Origin: Cellulomonas wangleii
Lineage (GTDB): Bacteria; Actinomycetota; Actinomycetes; Actinomycetales; Cellulomonadaceae
Direction of reading: 5' to 3'
Assembly (NCBI RefSeq): GCF_018388445.1
Contig: NZ_CP074405.1
Location: 1,736,001-1,800,000 of the forward strand
DNA length: 64,000 bases
Part shown: in pieces, positions 8,741 through 18,730 of the stretch
How positions within the stretch are numbered: the first letter of the stretch is position 1
Layout of the letters: every line of letters starts with the position of its first letter
Position numbers and translations under genes: made by a program
Notes under the pieces: model-generated
The model's database searches: none
Seen by the model: the letters and a program-made list of their open reading frames with translations, nothing else
Told to the model about the DNA's origin: nothing

Positions 8741-10024
8741 GTGGCAGCTCCGCAGAACTATCTGGCGGTCATCAAGGTCGTCGGCATCGGCGGTGGCGGC
8801 GTGAACGCCGTCAACCGCATGATCGAGGTCGGCCTCAAGGGTGTCGAGTTCATCGCCGTCAACACCGACGCCCAGGCCCTGCTCATGTCCGACGCCGACG
8901 TCAAGCTCGACGTCGGCCGCGAGCTGACGCGCGGGCTCGGGGCAGGGGCGGACCCCGAGGTCGGCAAGAAGGCGGCCGAGGACCACTCCGAGGAGATCGA
9001 GGACGTCCTGCGGGGCGCCGACATGGTGTTCGTCACCGCCGGCGAGGGCGGCGGCACCGGGACCGGCGGCGCACCCGTCGTCGCGCGGATCGCCCGCTCG
9101 CTGGGCGCGCTGACGATCGGTGTCGTGACGCGACCGTTCACCTTCGAGGGCCGCCGGCGCTCCGTGCAGGCCGACGCCGGCATCGAGGCGCTGCGAGCCG
9201 AGGTCGACACCCTCATCGTCATCCCCAACGACCGGCTGCTGTCGATCTCCGACCGGTCCGTCTCCGTGCTCGACGCGTTCCACTCCGCCGACCAGGTGCT
9301 GCTGTCCGGCGTCCAGGGCATCACCGACCTCATCACCACGCCCGGCCTCATCAACCTCGACTTCGCCGACGTCAAGTCCGTCATGCAGGGTGCCGGCTCC
9401 GCCCTCATGGGCATCGGCTTCGCACGCGGGGAGGACCGCGCCGTGCAGGCGGCGGAGATGGCGATCTCGTCGCCGCTGCTGGAGGCCAGCATCGACGGCG
9501 CCCACGGCGTGCTGCTGTCGATCCAGGGCGGGTCCGACCTCGGCCTGTTCGAGATCAACGAGGCAGCCCGGCTGGTGCAGGAGGCCGCGCACGCCGAGGC
9601 GAACATCATCTTCGGTGCGGTCATCGACGACGCCCTCGGCGACGAGGTCCGGGTCACCGTCATCGCTGCCGGGTTCGACGGCGGTGGTCCCGTCGTGCGT
9701 CGCGACGCCCGCGCGCTCGGCCAGGTCAGCGGCGCGACCGCCCGCCAGGTGCCCGCCGTGGCGCCCGTCACGACCCTGCCGGGTGCCGGTCCGGCCCCGA
9801 CGCCGCGCCCCGTGCAGCTCCCCGACGAGGACCTGGTGCCGGTCGGCACCGTGCGCACCACCGGTCAGCCCGGCGAGGCAGCGCGCCCCGAGGTGCCGGC
9901 GTTCATGGCGACGCGGTCCGAGCCCGCGCCCGCCACGGGGTCGCTCGAGGTGCCCCGCGTGCTGGCGGAGGAGCCCGCCCGCCGCGAGCGGGACGAGCTC
10001 GACGTGCCCGACTTCCTCAAGTAG
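8741..10024 (+). CDS. ftsZ: FtsZ, tubulin-like cell division GTPase
   Basis: A 427-residue GTPase that polymerises into the cytokinetic Z ring. It opens [23 protein letters not shown], has the tubulin signature [11 protein letters not shown] near 103-112 and the T7 loop [12 protein letters not shown] variable linker follows and the C-terminal tail is [10 protein letters not shown], the site where SepF and other partners bind. The start is GTG 8741, set by GAGAGG at 8727-8732, eight bases upstream; the frame remains open to 8681 but that part is not conserved-looking. It has its own upstream promoter, and pgeF follows after 6 bases. Confidence 0.98.
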   Translation: MAAPQNYLAVIKVVGIGGGGVNAVNRMIEVGLKGVEFIAVNTDAQALLMSDADVKLDVGRELTRGLGAGADPEVGKKAAEDHSEEIEDVLRGADMVFVTAGEGGGTGTGGAPVVARIARSLGALTIGVVTRPFTFEGRRRSVQADAGIEALRAEVDTLIVIPNDRLLSISDRSVSVLDAFHSADQVLLSGVQGITDLITTPGLINLDFADVKSVMQGAGSALMGIGFARGEDRAVQAAEMAISSPLLEASIDGAHGVLLSIQGGSDLGLFEINEAARLVQEAAHAEANIIFGAVIDDALGDEVRVTVIAAGFDGGGPVVRRDARALGQVSGATARQVPAVAPVTTLPGAGPAPTPRPVQLPDEDLVPVGTVRTTGQPGEAARPEVPAFMATRSEPAPATGSLEVPRVLAEEPARRERDELDVPDFLK

Positions 10025-10030
10025 GTCCGT

Positions 10031-10816
10031 GTGGCCGACCGTCCGGGGCCGGCGGACGGCGTCGTGATCGACGCCGTTCCGCTCGGCCCCGGCGTCGTGG
10101 CGGGGTTCACCTCGCGGGCCGGCGGCCGCAGCGGCGGCCCGTGGCGTGGTCTGAACCTGGGGACCCGGGTGGGTGACGACCCCGCCGCCGTCGCCGCCAA
10201 CCGGCGCGCGCTGGAGCAGCGGATCGGTGCGCCGGTCGTGCTCGCCACCCAGGTGCACGGCGCCGACGTGCTGCTCGTCACCGACGTGTCGTCGCGGGAC
10301 CTCCCCGCGGATGGTCTGGTGACGACGACCCCGGACGTGGCGGTGGGTGTGTACGTGGCGGACTGCGCACCCGTGCTGCTGGCCGACCCCGTGGCCCGCG
10401 TCGTGGCCGCCGCGCACGCCGGCCGGGCGGGGCTGGCGGCCGGCGTGCTGCAGGCCACGGTGGCCGCCATGGTCCGGCGGGGCGCGGACCCGGCGCGCAC
10501 CGTCGCCGCCGTCGGCCCCTGCATCGCCGGCGCGTCCTACGAGGTCCCCGCCGCGATGCGGGACGAGGTGGCCGCCGTGGTGCCGGAGGCGGCCGCGACG
10601 ACGGCGGCGGGCACGCCCGCGCTCGACCTCGCGGCCGGTGCGCGCGCGGTGCTGCTGCGCGCCGGGCTGGTCCACGTCCACGCGGACGGCCGTGACACGT
10701 ACCGCGACGCCGACCTGTACTCGCACCGCCGCGCGGTCCACGAGGGCTCGGCGACCACCGGGCGGTTCGTCGGCGTCGTCCGGCTGCTCCCGGCGCGCAC
10801 CGCGCCGACCGGGTGA
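10031..10816 (+). CDS. pgeF: PgeF/YfiH-family peptidoglycan editing factor (laccase-domain protein)
   Basis: A 261-residue protein of the YfiH/DUF152 family. It shows FTSRAGGRSGGPW near the start, ATQVHGADV, VADCAPVLLAD, AAHAGRAGLAAGV and GPCIAGASYEV, which carry the His and Cys residues that bind metal in the active site. Relatives have been described both as purine nucleoside-processing enzymes and as factors that keep wrong amino acids out of peptidoglycan precursors. Start GTG 10031 is 6 bases after the ftsZ stop, with no clear ribosome site, so coupling to ftsZ is likely. The position between ftsZ and sepF is standard in actinobacteria. Confidence 0.9.
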   Translation: MADRPGPADGVVIDAVPLGPGVVAGFTSRAGGRSGGPWRGLNLGTRVGDDPAAVAANRRALEQRIGAPVVLATQVHGADVLLVTDVSSRDLPADGLVTTTPDVAVGVYVADCAPVLLADPVARVVAAAHAGRAGLAAGVLQATVAAMVRRGADPARTVAAVGPCIAGASYEVPAAMRDEVAAVVPEAAATTAAGTPALDLAAGARAVLLRAGLVHVHADGRDTYRDADLYSHRRAVHEGSATTGRFVGVVRLLPARTAPTG

Positions 10817-11001
10817 CCTCGTGAGCGGCGGCCGCGACACGCCCGCGTGTCGCCGCGCCCTCCCGGGCCTGCGTTGCTAGCGTGACCAGCGCGGAGACGA
10901 TCGACACCGCACCGACACCGTTCCCGGCACCTGCCGGGCGGCCGGTGCCGTCAGGCAGGGCCGCAGGAGTCGGGGGAGCCCGGCGGATGGGAGACGACGC
11001 G

Positions 11002-11481
11002 ATGGCCGGAGCGCTGCGCAAGACGATGCTGTACCTCGGCCTGGCCGACGACCGGTCCGACCACGAGGAGTACCTCGAGGAGTACGAGGAGGCGGAGGTC
11101 GCCGTGCCCGAGGACAGCTACGAGGCCCAGGTCATGCCGCTGCACCGAACGCCGCGGGTGCAGGCTGCACCGGCGCCGCACGAGGCGGGCGACCTGCGCC
11201 GCATCACGACCATCCACCCCCGCTCGTACAACGACGCGCGCAAGATCGGCGAGGCGTTCCGCGAGGGGACGCCGGTGATCATGAACCTCACGGACATGGA
11301 CGACTCGGACGCCAAGCGTCTCGTCGACTTCTCCGCAGGGCTGATCTTCGGCCTGCACGGTGCCATCGAGCGCGTGACGAGCAAGGTCTTCCTGCTGTCG
11401 CCCGCGCACGTGGAGCTGGCGGGCGACGCGGCGACCGCTGCCGAGCCGGCGACGCGTTCCGGCTTCTACAACCAGAGCTGA
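11002..11481 (+). CDS. sepF: SepF, Z-ring membrane anchor
   Basis: A 159-residue cytoplasmic protein that links FtsZ to the membrane, taking the place of FtsA in actinobacteria. The N-terminus [15 protein letters not shown] is the amphipathic membrane-binding helix. A very acidic linker follows ([11 protein letters not shown]), then the SepF core with [47 protein letters not shown] and a C-terminus ending GFYNQS. The start at ATG 11002 has GGGAG eight bases before it. ATG 10987, also with a good GGGGGAG, is an alternative. The frame is open back to 10882, but a -10-like TAGCGT at 10878-10883 overlaps that codon. Confidence 0.92.
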   Translation: MAGALRKTMLYLGLADDRSDHEEYLEEYEEAEVAVPEDSYEAQVMPLHRTPRVQAAPAPHEAGDLRRITTIHPRSYNDARKIGEAFREGTPVIMNLTDMDDSDAKRLVDFSAGLIFGLHGAIERVTSKVFLLSPAHVELAGDAATAAEPATRSGFYNQS

Positions 11482-11484
11482 CGC

Positions 11485-11772
11485 GTGCGCCTGCTCGCCA
11501 GCCTGCTGTACCTGGTCGTCCTCGTCTTCTTCCTGCTGCTGCTCGTGCGCCTGGTGCTGGACTGGGTCCAGGTCTTCGCGCGCGACTGGCGGCCGACGGG
11601 GTTCGTCCTCGTCGTCGCGGAGGTGACCTACTCGGTCACCGACCCGCCCCTGCGCGCGCTGCGGCGCGTCCTGCCGCCGATCGGCATCGGCTCCGTGCGG
11701 TTCGACCTGGCCTTCCTGGTGCTCGCGCTCGTGTGCTCGCTGCTGCTCCAGGTGCTGGGCAGGCTGTCCTGA
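11485..11772 (+). CDS. YggT-family small membrane protein
   Basis: A 95-residue protein with two long hydrophobic helices at about residues 3-25 and 71-92, separated by the family loop VTYSVTDPPLRALRRVLPPIGIG. Its function is not settled in any species. In actinobacteria and Firmicutes it is regularly encoded between sepF and divIVA, so a role in division or membrane organisation is inferred from context only. The GTG start comes 3 bases after the sepF stop, which suggests coupling. Confidence 0.88.
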   Translation: MRLLASLLYLVVLVFFLLLLVRLVLDWVQVFARDWRPTGFVLVVAEVTYSVTDPPLRALRRVLPPIGIGSVRFDLAFLVLALVCSLLLQVLGRLS

Positions 11773-11941
11773 ACCGCCGTTCGACGGGCGCCCGTGCGGG
11801 CGTCCGCGGGGTGCGCGCAGCACGCGTCCTCGAAGTGTCGGGAGGCGTACGCCGCCCGGATTCTCCGCTACCGTGGCCCGAGGTGGTCGGTGGACTGACT
11901 GCCGCCGGCCAGAGCCAGTACGACCGACAGAGGTGACGACG

Positions 11942-12634
11942 ATGGCACTGCTCACCGCAGACGACGTCCTGAACAAGAAGTTCCAGGCGACGAAGTTCCG
12001 GGAAGGCTACGACCAGGACGAGGTCGACGACTTCCTGGACGAGGTCGTCAACACCCTGCGGGACGTCCAGGGCGAGAACGACGACCTGAAGACGAAGCTC
12101 GCGGCCGCGGAGCGACGCATCGCGGAGCTCAGCCGCGCAGGTGCCCAGCAGGCCGCGCCCGCGCCCAAGCCGGAGCCGACCCCGGAGCCGACCCCCGCTC
12201 CCGCTCCGGCCCAGCCCGCCCCCGTGCCGGCCATGGCCCAGCCGTCCGTCGTGTCGGCGCCGGCGCCCGGCCCCGCGCGGGGCAACGAGCCCGAGTCCGC
12301 GACCGGCATGCTCGCCCTGGCGCAGAAGCTGCACGACGACTACGTGCGCAGCGGCCAGGAGGAGTCCGACCGGCTCATCAACGAGGCGAAGACGCGGGCC
12401 AACCGGATCGTGCGTGAGGCGGAGGAGACCTCGCAGCGCACCCTCGGCCAGCTCGAGCAGGAGCGCTCGCTCCTCGAGCGCAAGATCGACGAGCTGCGGG
12501 TGTTCGAGCGGGACTACCGCACGCGCCTCAAGAGCTACCTCGAGAACCTCCTCGGGGACCTCGAGAACCGCGGCAACGCGCTGCCGCCCCGCTCGGGCCA
12601 GGGCCAGTCGGTCCCGGAGAGCCAGAGCATCTGA
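11942..12634 (+). CDS. divIVA: DivIVA/Wag31 polar growth scaffold
   Basis: A 230-residue cytoplasmic coiled-coil protein that binds negatively curved membrane and directs polar cell-wall growth in actinobacteria. The conserved N-terminal lipid-binding domain is MALLTADDVLNKKFQATKF then YDQDEVDDFLDEVV. A coiled coil follows, then a Pro/Ala-rich linker at about 75-115, then a second long coiled coil (LINEAKTRANRIVREAEE and on). The start is fixed by GAGGTGA at 11929-11935, seven bases before ATG 11942. A 169-bp gap separates it from yggT and holds a -10-like TACCGT near 11869, so it may have its own promoter. Confidence 0.96.
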   Translation: MALLTADDVLNKKFQATKFREGYDQDEVDDFLDEVVNTLRDVQGENDDLKTKLAAAERRIAELSRAGAQQAAPAPKPEPTPEPTPAPAPAQPAPVPAMAQPSVVSAPAPGPARGNEPESATGMLALAQKLHDDYVRSGQEESDRLINEAKTRANRIVREAEETSQRTLGQLEQERSLLERKIDELRVFERDYRTRLKSYLENLLGDLENRGNALPPRSGQGQSVPESQSI

Positions 12635-12643
12635 TCGACTGCC

Positions 12644-12677
12644 CGCCGCCGGGGGTGCGTGCCCGCCCCCGGCGGCG
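12644..12677 (+). terminator. Hairpin terminator after divIVA
   Basis: CGCCGCCGGGGG (12644-12655) pairs perfectly with CCCCCGGCGGCG (12666-12677) across a 10-base loop. It lies 10 bases after the divIVA stop and closes the dcw cluster. There is no T-run, as is usual in GC-rich actinobacteria. Confidence 0.7.
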
Positions 12678-12807
12678 TCGGCGTGCCCGGACGGCACCAG
12701 GGCGACGACGGTGCGGCCGACGGCGGCCAGGAGGGCGCGGCGGTCGCCCCAGCGGCCACCGGCTGGTCGGCCCGGCGTGTCGCGTGCCCCGCGCCCGTCG
12801 TGTCCTG

Positions 12808-12836
12808 TTGTGCGGTGCCCCGGACGCGCATAAAGT
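12808..12836 (+). promoter_or_regulatory. Promoter of the DksA/TraR-type gene
   Basis: TTGTGC (12808-12813) and TAAAGT (12831-12836) are exactly 17 bases apart. The site lies 28 bases before the GTG at 12865, leaving room for the GGGGGGAA ribosome site at 12852-12859. Confidence 0.6.
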
Positions 12837-12864
12837 CGGCGCACTCGAGACGGGGGGAACGTCC

Positions 12865-13323
12865 GTGACCATCAATGATGCCTTGAGCACGCTGACGACG
12901 GGGTCCGACGAGGAACGGGGGGGACCGGTCGCGCTGCTGCCGGTGCGTGACGGCGAGGTGCCGTGGACCCGAGCCGAGATCGACCAGGTCACCGACGAGC
13001 TCACTGCCGACCGCCTACGCCTCATCGACGAGGTGGCTGCGGCCGACGCTGAGCTGTCGGATCTGCTGCGCAACTCCGGCGACGGTGCCGGGGACGACCA
13101 GGCGGACTCCGGTTCGTCCGCACTCGAGCGTGAGCACGAGCTCACCCTCGTGAACAACACGCGCGACCTGCTCGACCAGACCTCTCACGCGCTCGACCGG
13201 CTCGCCGCCGGGACGTTCGGTGTGTGCGAGTCCTGCGGGCAGGCCATCGGCAAGGCACGCCTGCAGGCGTTCCCGCGCGCGATGCTGTGCGTGAGCTGCA
13301 AGCAGCGGGAGGAGCGCCGCTGA
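12865..13323 (+). CDS. DksA/TraR-family zinc-finger protein
   Basis: A 152-residue protein: a helical N-terminal half with acidic, coiled-coil character ([27 protein letters not shown] is split over residues about 34-60) and a C-terminal four-cysteine zinc finger, CESCG and CVSCK, near the end. Such proteins can reach into the RNA polymerase secondary channel, but the actinobacterial group encoded beside divIVA and lspA has no agreed role. The start is GTG 12865, after GGGGGGAA at 12852-12859 and a good promoter. The frame is open back to 12655 but that part is Arg-rich noise. lspA follows after 20 bases. Confidence 0.85.
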   Translation: MTINDALSTLTTGSDEERGGPVALLPVRDGEVPWTRAEIDQVTDELTADRLRLIDEVAAADAELSDLLRNSGDGAGDDQADSGSSALEREHELTLVNNTRDLLDQTSHALDRLAAGTFGVCESCGQAIGKARLQAFPRAMLCVSCKQREERR

Positions 13324-13343
13324 GGCGCCCGTAGACTCCTGCG

Positions 13344-14117
13344 GTGCCCACGACGGACGACGACACCGCCCTGCCCGACGACCGCCCGACACCCGCCGCG
13401 ACCGCGACGGGCGACGACGGAGCGGGTGGGGCGGTGCTCGTCGCCCCCGAGCGCCGTCGTCGGCTGATCCGCGGGCTCGTCGCCCTCACCCTCTCGGTGC
13501 TGGTCGTGGACCAGGTCACCAAGGTGTGGGCGGTGGCCGCGCTGGCCCCGGGGGAGCGCACGCCGCTGCTCGGGGACCTGTTCGGGCTCCAGCTCGTCCG
13601 CAACCCCGGCGCCGCGCTCTCGATCGCGACGGGCATGACCTGGGTCCTGACGCTGGTCGCGGTGGTCGTCGTCATCGTGATCGTGCGGGTGTCGCGGCGT
13701 ATCGGCTCGGCGGGCTGGGCGGTGGCCCTGGGGCTGCTGCTCGGGGGTGCGCTCGGCAACCTCGTGGACCGGATGGTCCGCGAGCCCGGGCCGCTGCGCG
13801 GCCACGTCATCGACTTCCTCGCGTACGGGCGGCTCTTCATCGGGAACATCGCGGACATCGCCATCGTCGTGGCGGCGGTGCTGGTCGTGTGGCTCACCTC
13901 GCGCGGCATCCACGTCGACGGCAGCCGCGACGGGCACGACGCCGCTCCTCCGGGAACGGCGGGCGATCCCGCACCGGCCGACGGCACCGACGTGCCCGAC
14001 ACCGCCACGCCCGACACCGCCACGCCCGGCACCGCCACGCCCGGCACCGCCACGCCCGGCACCACGAAGCCGGGCCCCAGCACGTCCGGCCCGATCACGG
14101 GTGGGGGTGCGGCGTGA
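13344..14117 (+). CDS. lspA: LspA, lipoprotein signal peptidase II
   Basis: A 257-residue membrane aspartyl protease that removes signal peptides from lipoproteins after lipidation. Four hydrophobic helices lie between residues about 42 and 185. The two catalytic aspartates are in GNLVDRM (about 141) and NIADI (about 170), and RNPGAAL is also conserved. Odd features are a 35-residue N-terminal extension and a Pro/Thr/Ala-rich C-terminal tail of about 65 residues that holds 15-bp repeats; core family members are about 160 residues. TAGACT lies 6 bases before GTG 13344, so the message is probably leaderless. The stop overlaps the next gene's GTG. Confidence 0.94.
   Translation: MPTTDDDTALPDDRPTPAATATGDDGAGGAVLVAPERRRRLIRGLVALTLSVLVVDQVTKVWAVAALAPGERTPLLGDLFGLQLVRNPGAALSIATGMTWVLTLVAVVVVIVIVRVSRRIGSAGWAVALGLLLGGALGNLVDRMVREPGPLRGHVIDFLAYGRLFIGNIADIAIVVAAVLVVWLTSRGIHVDGSRDGHDAAPPGTAGDPAPADGTDVPDTATPDTATPGTATPGTATPGTTKPGPSTSGPITGGGAA
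13995..14063 (+). repeat. 15-bp in-frame tandem repeats in the lspA tail
   Basis: Four full copies of CCCGRCACCGCCACG and a partial fifth lie head to tail. They encode Pro-Asp/Gly-Thr-Ala-Thr units in the C-terminal tail of LspA, beyond the last membrane helix. Confidence 0.9.
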
Positions 14118-15049
14118 GCGGCACGCGGGCGCTGCCCGTCCCGGACGGCCTGGCCGGTGAGCGGGTCGACGCCGCGCTCGCCCGTCTGCTGGGGCTGTCG
14201 CGCACGCGCGCCGCGGAGCTCGCCGCCGAGGGTGCCGTCCGTGTCGACGGGCTCCCGGTGGGCAAGTCCGACCGGCTGGTCGCGGGTGCCTACCTGGAGG
14301 TCGACCTGGAGCCCGCGGCTCCCGCCGTGCCGGCCGTGGTCCCCGAGCCCGTGCCGGGGATGCGGATCGTCCACGACGACGACGACCTCGTGGTCGTCGA
14401 CAAGCCCGTCGGTGTCGCGGCGCACCCGTCGCCCGGCTGGACGGGTCCCACCGTGGTGGGCGCGCTCGCCGCCGCGGGCTACCGCATCTCCACGTCCGGC
14501 TCCGCCGAGCGCCAGGGCATCGTCCACCGCCTCGACGCGGGCACGTCCGGCCTCATGGTGGTCGCCAAGAGCGAGCACGCGTACACCGAGCTCAAGCGGG
14601 CGTTCAAGGAGCGCACGGTCGAGAAGGTCTACCACGCGCTGGTGCAGGGCCACCCGTCGCCGACGACGGGCACGATCGACGCCCCGATCGGCCGTCACCC
14701 GTCGTCGGACTGGAAGTTCGCCGTGGTCGCGGGTGGCAAGCCGTCGGTCACGCACTACGAGGTGCTGGAGATGCTGCCCGGGGCCTCGCTGGTCGAGGTG
14801 CACCTGGAGACGGGTCGGACGCACCAGATCCGCGTGCACTTCGCTGCGCTGCACCACAGCCTGGTGGGGGACCTCACCTACGGGGCCGATCCCGCGCTCG
14901 CGGCGCGTGTCGGGGTCACCCGGCAGTGGCTGCACGCGATGCGCCTGGGCTTCGAGCACCCCGGGACGGGGCAGTGGTTCGAGGCCGCCAGCGAGTACCC
15001 GGACGACCTCGCCGCCGGGCTCGAGACGCTGCGGGGGGCGTACTCCTAG
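14114..15049 (+). CDS. rluD: RluA/RluD-family rRNA pseudouridine synthase
   Basis: A 311-residue enzyme that converts uridine to pseudouridine in RNA, probably 23S rRNA. An S4 RNA-binding domain covers residues about 10-75 ([21 protein letters not shown]). The catalytic domain carries [16 protein letters not shown], the active-site [15 protein letters not shown] with Asp near 140, and the C-terminal [11 protein letters not shown]. The position directly after lspA is common in Gram-positive bacteria. The RluD symbol follows the family; the exact target uridines cannot be read from sequence. GTG 14114 overlaps the lspA stop (GTGA). Confidence 0.9.
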   Translation: MSGTRALPVPDGLAGERVDAALARLLGLSRTRAAELAAEGAVRVDGLPVGKSDRLVAGAYLEVDLEPAAPAVPAVVPEPVPGMRIVHDDDDLVVVDKPVGVAAHPSPGWTGPTVVGALAAAGYRISTSGSAERQGIVHRLDAGTSGLMVVAKSEHAYTELKRAFKERTVEKVYHALVQGHPSPTTGTIDAPIGRHPSSDWKFAVVAGGKPSVTHYEVLEMLPGASLVEVHLETGRTHQIRVHFAALHHSLVGDLTYGADPALAARVGVTRQWLHAMRLGFEHPGTGQWFEAASEYPDDLAAGLETLRGAYS

Positions 15050-15101
15050 ATCCCGGCGGGGCAGTCCGGGGGCGTCGGTGGGGCGACGTAGGATCGCCAG
15101 C

Positions 15102-18100
15102 ATGAGTGCTGGAGGATCCCCGGACCCGTCCTTCGTCCACCTCCACGTGCACAGCGAGTACTCGATGCTCGACGGCGCCGCGCGTATCGGCGAGATGCTC
15201 GACGAGGCCAAGCGGCTGGGCCAGACGGCCATGGCGATCACGGACCACGGCTACCTGTTCGGCGCGTTCGAGTTCTGGCAGAAGGCGACGGACCGGGGCA
15301 TCAAGCCCATCATCGGCGTCGAGGCGTACGTCACGCCGGGCACCAGCCGGTTCGACCAGAACCGCGTGCGCTGGGGCGAGGCGCACCAGGCGGCCGACGA
15401 CGTCTCGGCGCGCGGTGCGTACACGCACCTGACACTGCTGAGCCGCACCACCGAGGGCATGCACAACCTGTTCCGGATGGGGTCGTTGGCGTCCCTCGAG
15501 GGCCAGATGGGCAAGTGGCCGCGCATGGACCGTGAGCTGATGTCGCGGTACTCCGACGGTCTGATCGCCACCAGCGGGTGCCCGTCGGGGGAGATCCAGA
15601 CGCGCCTGCGCCTCGGTCACTACGACGAGGCCGTGCGTGCCGCGGGCGAGCTGCAGGACATCTTCGGCAAGGAGAGCTTCTACATCGAGGTCATGGACCA
15701 CGGCCTCGACATCGAGCGTCGGGTCATCAAGGACCTGCTGCGCGTCGCCGAGGGCATCGGTGCCCCGCTCGTGGCGACGAACGACCTGCACTACACGCGT
15801 GAGGAGGACGCCCACGCGCACGAGGTGCTGCTCGCGGTGCAGTCCGGCTCGACGCTCGACGAGCCGACGAGCGACCAGGGCGGCAGCCGGTTCGCGTTCA
15901 GCGGGTCCGGCTACTACGTGAAGTCGGCCGCGGAGATGCGCCGCACGTGGGCCGAGCTGCCCGAGGCGTGCGACAACACGGTGCTGATCGCCGAGCAGTG
16001 CGAGGTCAAGTTCAACACCGGGGCGAACTACATGCCCCGCTTCCCCGTCCCGGCGGGGGAGAACGAGGAGTCGTGGTTCATCAAGGAGGTCGAGCGCGGC
16101 CTGCAGCGGCGCTACCACGGCTCGGTGCCCGACGCGGTGCGCAAGCAGGCCGAGTACGAGACGGGCGTCATCACGCAGCTCGGCTTCTCCGGCTACTTCC
16201 TCGTCGTCGCCGACTTCATCAACTGGGCCAAGGCGCAGGGCATCCGCGTCGGACCCGGTCGTGGCTCGGCGGCCGGCTCCATGGCGTCGTACGCCATGGG
16301 CATCACCGAGCTCGACCCGCTCGAGCACGGCCTGATCTTCGAGCGGTTCCTCAACCCCGAGCGCGTGTCCTGGCCCGACGTCGACGTGGACTTCGACGAG
16401 CGCCGGCGCGGCGAGGTCATCCGCTACGTCACCGAGAAGTACGGCGACGACCGGGTCTGCCAGATCGTCACCTACGGCACGATCAAGGCCAAGCAGGCCC
16501 TCAAGGACGCGTCGCGCGTCCTCGGCTTCCCGTTCGCGATGGGCGACAAGCTCACCAAGGCGATGCCCCCGGCCGTCATGGGCAAGGACATCCCGCTGTC
16601 GGGCATGTACGACCCGGAGCACCCGCGCTACGCCGAGGCCGACGAGTTCCGCCAGGTCGTGGCGGCGGACCCCGAGGCGCAGCGCGTGCTGGAGACGGCC
16701 CGCGGGCTGGAGAACCTCAAGCGGCAGTGGGGTGTGCACGCCGCCGGCGTCATCATGTCGAGCGAGCCGCTGCTCGACATCATCCCGATCATGAAGCGCC
16801 CGCAGGACGGGGCGATCATCACGCAGTTCGACCAGCCGGCGTCCGAGGCCCTCGGCCTCATCAAGATGGACTTCCTGGGTCTGCGCAACCTCACGATCCT
16901 CGACGACGCGCTCGAGAACATCGTGATGAACGGCAAGCCCGCGATCGAGATCGAGACGGTCCCGCTCGACGACCCTGCGACGTACGAGCTCCTCGGCCGC
17001 GGTGACACGCTCGGGGTCTTCCAGCTCGACGGCGGGCCCATGCGCTCGCTGCTGCGCCAGATGCGCCCGGACAACTTCGAGGACATCTCGGCCGTCATCG
17101 CGCTCTACCGCCCGGGCCCGATGGGCATGAACTCGCACGTCAACTACGCGGTGCGCAAGAACGGCCTGCAGGAGATCGAGCCGATCCACCCCGAGCTGGT
17201 GGAGCCGCTCGAGGAGGTCGTCGGCGTCACGCACGGCCTGATCGTCTACCAGGAGCAGGTGCAGAAGGCGGCCCAGGTGCTGGCCGGGTACTCGCTGGGT
17301 CAGGCCGACCTGCTGCGTCGCGCGATGGGCAAGAAGAAGAAGGAGGTGCTCGACAAGGAGTTCATCCCCTTCCAGGCCGGCATGCGCGAGCGCGGGTACT
17401 CCGACGGCGCGATCCAGGCCGTCTGGGACGTCCTCGTGCCGTTCGCCGGCTACGCCTTCAACAAGGCGCACTCCGCGGCGTACGGCGTCGTCTCGTACTG
17501 GACCGCCTACCTCAAGGCGAACTTCCCCACCGAGTACATGGCGGCGCTGCTCACCAGCGTGCGTGACGACAAGGACAAGTCGGCCCTGTACCTCGGTGAG
17601 TGCCGGCACATGGGCATCACGGTGCTGCCGCCGGACGTGAACTCGTCGTCGGCGAACTTCACGGCCGTGGGTGTCGACATCCGGTTCGGCCTGACGGCCG
17701 TGCGCAACGTCGGCGCGAACGTCGTGGACGCGATCGTGGCGGCCCGCGAGGAGAAGGGCGCGTTCACGTCCTTCACCGACTTCCTCGACAAGGTGCCGGC
17801 GGTCGTCTGCAACAAGCGGACGATCGAGTCGCTCATCAAGGCCGGTGCGTTCGACTCCCTCGGCCACCCCCGTCGGGCGCTCCTGCTGATCCACGAGCAG
17901 GCCGTGGACGCGGTCATCGACGTCAAGCGCAAGGAGGCGACGGGCCAGTTCGACCTGTTCGCCGACCTGGGCGGTGACGACGAGACCGGCACCGGCATCG
18001 CCGTGACGATCCCGGACCTGCCGGACTGGGACAAGAAGCAGCGCCTGGCGTTCGAGCGCGAGATGCTCGGCCTGTACGTCTCGGACCATCCGCTGTCGGG

Positions 18101-18665
18101 GCTCGAGCACGTGCTGTCCGCGCAGGCCGACGTGTCGATCGCGACGCTCAACGCGGACACCGAGCGCCCCGACGGGTCGACGGTCGTGGTCGCGGGCCTG
18201 GTGACGACCCTGCAGCGCAAGATGTCGAAGCAGGGCAACCCGTGGGCCGCCGTGACGCTCGAGGACATGGAGGGCTCCGTCGAGATCATGTTCTTCGGCG
18301 AGACCTACCTCGCCTACTCGACGGTGCTGGCCGAGGACGCGGTGCTCGTGGTGCGGGGCCGTGTGCGTCGCCGCGACGACCAGATGCAGCTGCAGGCGAT
18401 GGAGGTCTCCATCCCGGACACGTCGCAGGCCGCCGACTCCCCGGTCGTGGTGTCCCTGACGGAGGGCCGCTGCACGCCGCCCGTCGTCGAGCGGCTGCGC
18501 GAGGTGCTGTCGACGCACCCGGGCGTCACCGAGGTCCACCTGCGGCTCACCAGCCCCGGCCGGGCCGTGGTGATGCGGCTCGACGACGGGCTGCGCGTCG
18601 AGCGGTCACCCTCGTTGTTCGGGGACCTCAAGGCCCTGCTCGGTCCGAGCTGCCTGGCGTCCTGA
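15102..18665 (+). CDS. dnaE: DnaE, DNA polymerase III alpha subunit
   Basis: The 1187-residue replicative polymerase of the DnaE1 type. The PHP domain begins SFVHLHVHSEYSMLDGAA and continues with AITDHGYLFG. The polymerase core has GPGRGSAAGS near 385 and the catalytic PDVDVDFDE near 425-433. A helix-hairpin-helix region and the C-terminal OB fold (VVVAGLVTTLQRKMSKQG and following) come next, then a shortened tau-binding end. ATG 15102 is chosen because TAGGAT sits 7 bases upstream, the leaderless pattern seen across this window. The frame runs open far upstream through rluD, but only as a shadow. A hairpin follows the stop. Confidence 0.98.
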   Translation: MSAGGSPDPSFVHLHVHSEYSMLDGAARIGEMLDEAKRLGQTAMAITDHGYLFGAFEFWQKATDRGIKPIIGVEAYVTPGTSRFDQNRVRWGEAHQAADDVSARGAYTHLTLLSRTTEGMHNLFRMGSLASLEGQMGKWPRMDRELMSRYSDGLIATSGCPSGEIQTRLRLGHYDEAVRAAGELQDIFGKESFYIEVMDHGLDIERRVIKDLLRVAEGIGAPLVATNDLHYTREEDAHAHEVLLAVQSGSTLDEPTSDQGGSRFAFSGSGYYVKSAAEMRRTWAELPEACDNTVLIAEQCEVKFNTGANYMPRFPVPAGENEESWFIKEVERGLQRRYHGSVPDAVRKQAEYETGVITQLGFSGYFLVVADFINWAKAQGIRVGPGRGSAAGSMASYAMGITELDPLEHGLIFERFLNPERVSWPDVDVDFDERRRGEVIRYVTEKYGDDRVCQIVTYGTIKAKQALKDASRVLGFPFAMGDKLTKAMPPAVMGKDIPLSGMYDPEHPRYAEADEFRQVVAADPEAQRVLETARGLENLKRQWGVHAAGVIMSSEPLLDIIPIMKRPQDGAIITQFDQPASEALGLIKMDFLGLRNLTILDDALENIVMNGKPAIEIETVPLDDPATYELLGRGDTLGVFQLDGGPMRSLLRQMRPDNFEDISAVIALYRPGPMGMNSHVNYAVRKNGLQEIEPIHPELVEPLEEVVGVTHGLIVYQEQVQKAAQVLAGYSLGQADLLRRAMGKKKKEVLDKEFIPFQAGMRERGYSDGAIQAVWDVLVPFAGYAFNKAHSAAYGVVSYWTAYLKANFPTEYMAALLTSVRDDKDKSALYLGECRHMGITVLPPDVNSSSANFTAVGVDIRFGLTAVRNVGANVVDAIVAAREEKGAFTSFTDFLDKVPAVVCNKRTIESLIKAGAFDSLGHPRRALLLIHEQAVDAVIDVKRKEATGQFDLFADLGGDDETGTGIAVTIPDLPDWDKKQRLAFEREMLGLYVSDHPLSGLEHVLSAQADVSIATLNADTERPDGSTVVVAGLVTTLQRKMSKQGNPWAAVTLEDMEGSVEIMFFGETYLAYSTVLAEDAVLVVRGRVRRRDDQMQLQAMEVSIPDTSQAADSPVVVSLTEGRCTPPVVERLREVLSTHPGVTEVHLRLTSPGRAVVMRLDDGLRVERSPSLFGDLKALLGPSCLAS

Positions 18666-18676
18666 TCCCGGTCCCG

Positions 18677-18705
18677 CACCCGGTCGGCCACGTGCCGGCC
18701 GGGTG
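18677..18705. terminator. Terminator between dnaE and the S4-domain gene
   Basis: CACCCGGTCGGC (18677-18688) pairs with GCCGGCCGGGTG (18694-18705), with one T-G wobble and a 5-base loop. It lies between convergent genes and could serve both. Confidence 0.6.
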
Positions 18706-18730
18706 GCCGCGCTGCGCAGTCCGTGCCCGG

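Noticed and set aside
14157..15101. N-terminal extension of DnaE by 315 residues
   Set aside because: The frame is open but overlaps rluD, has no similarity to DnaE and lies before a clear TAGGAT box at the true start.
14916..18539. A 1207-residue minus-strand open frame opposite dnaE
   Set aside because: Composition is that of an antisense shadow (Arg, Val, Leu, Asp-rich), with no motif. dnaE on the plus strand explains the region.
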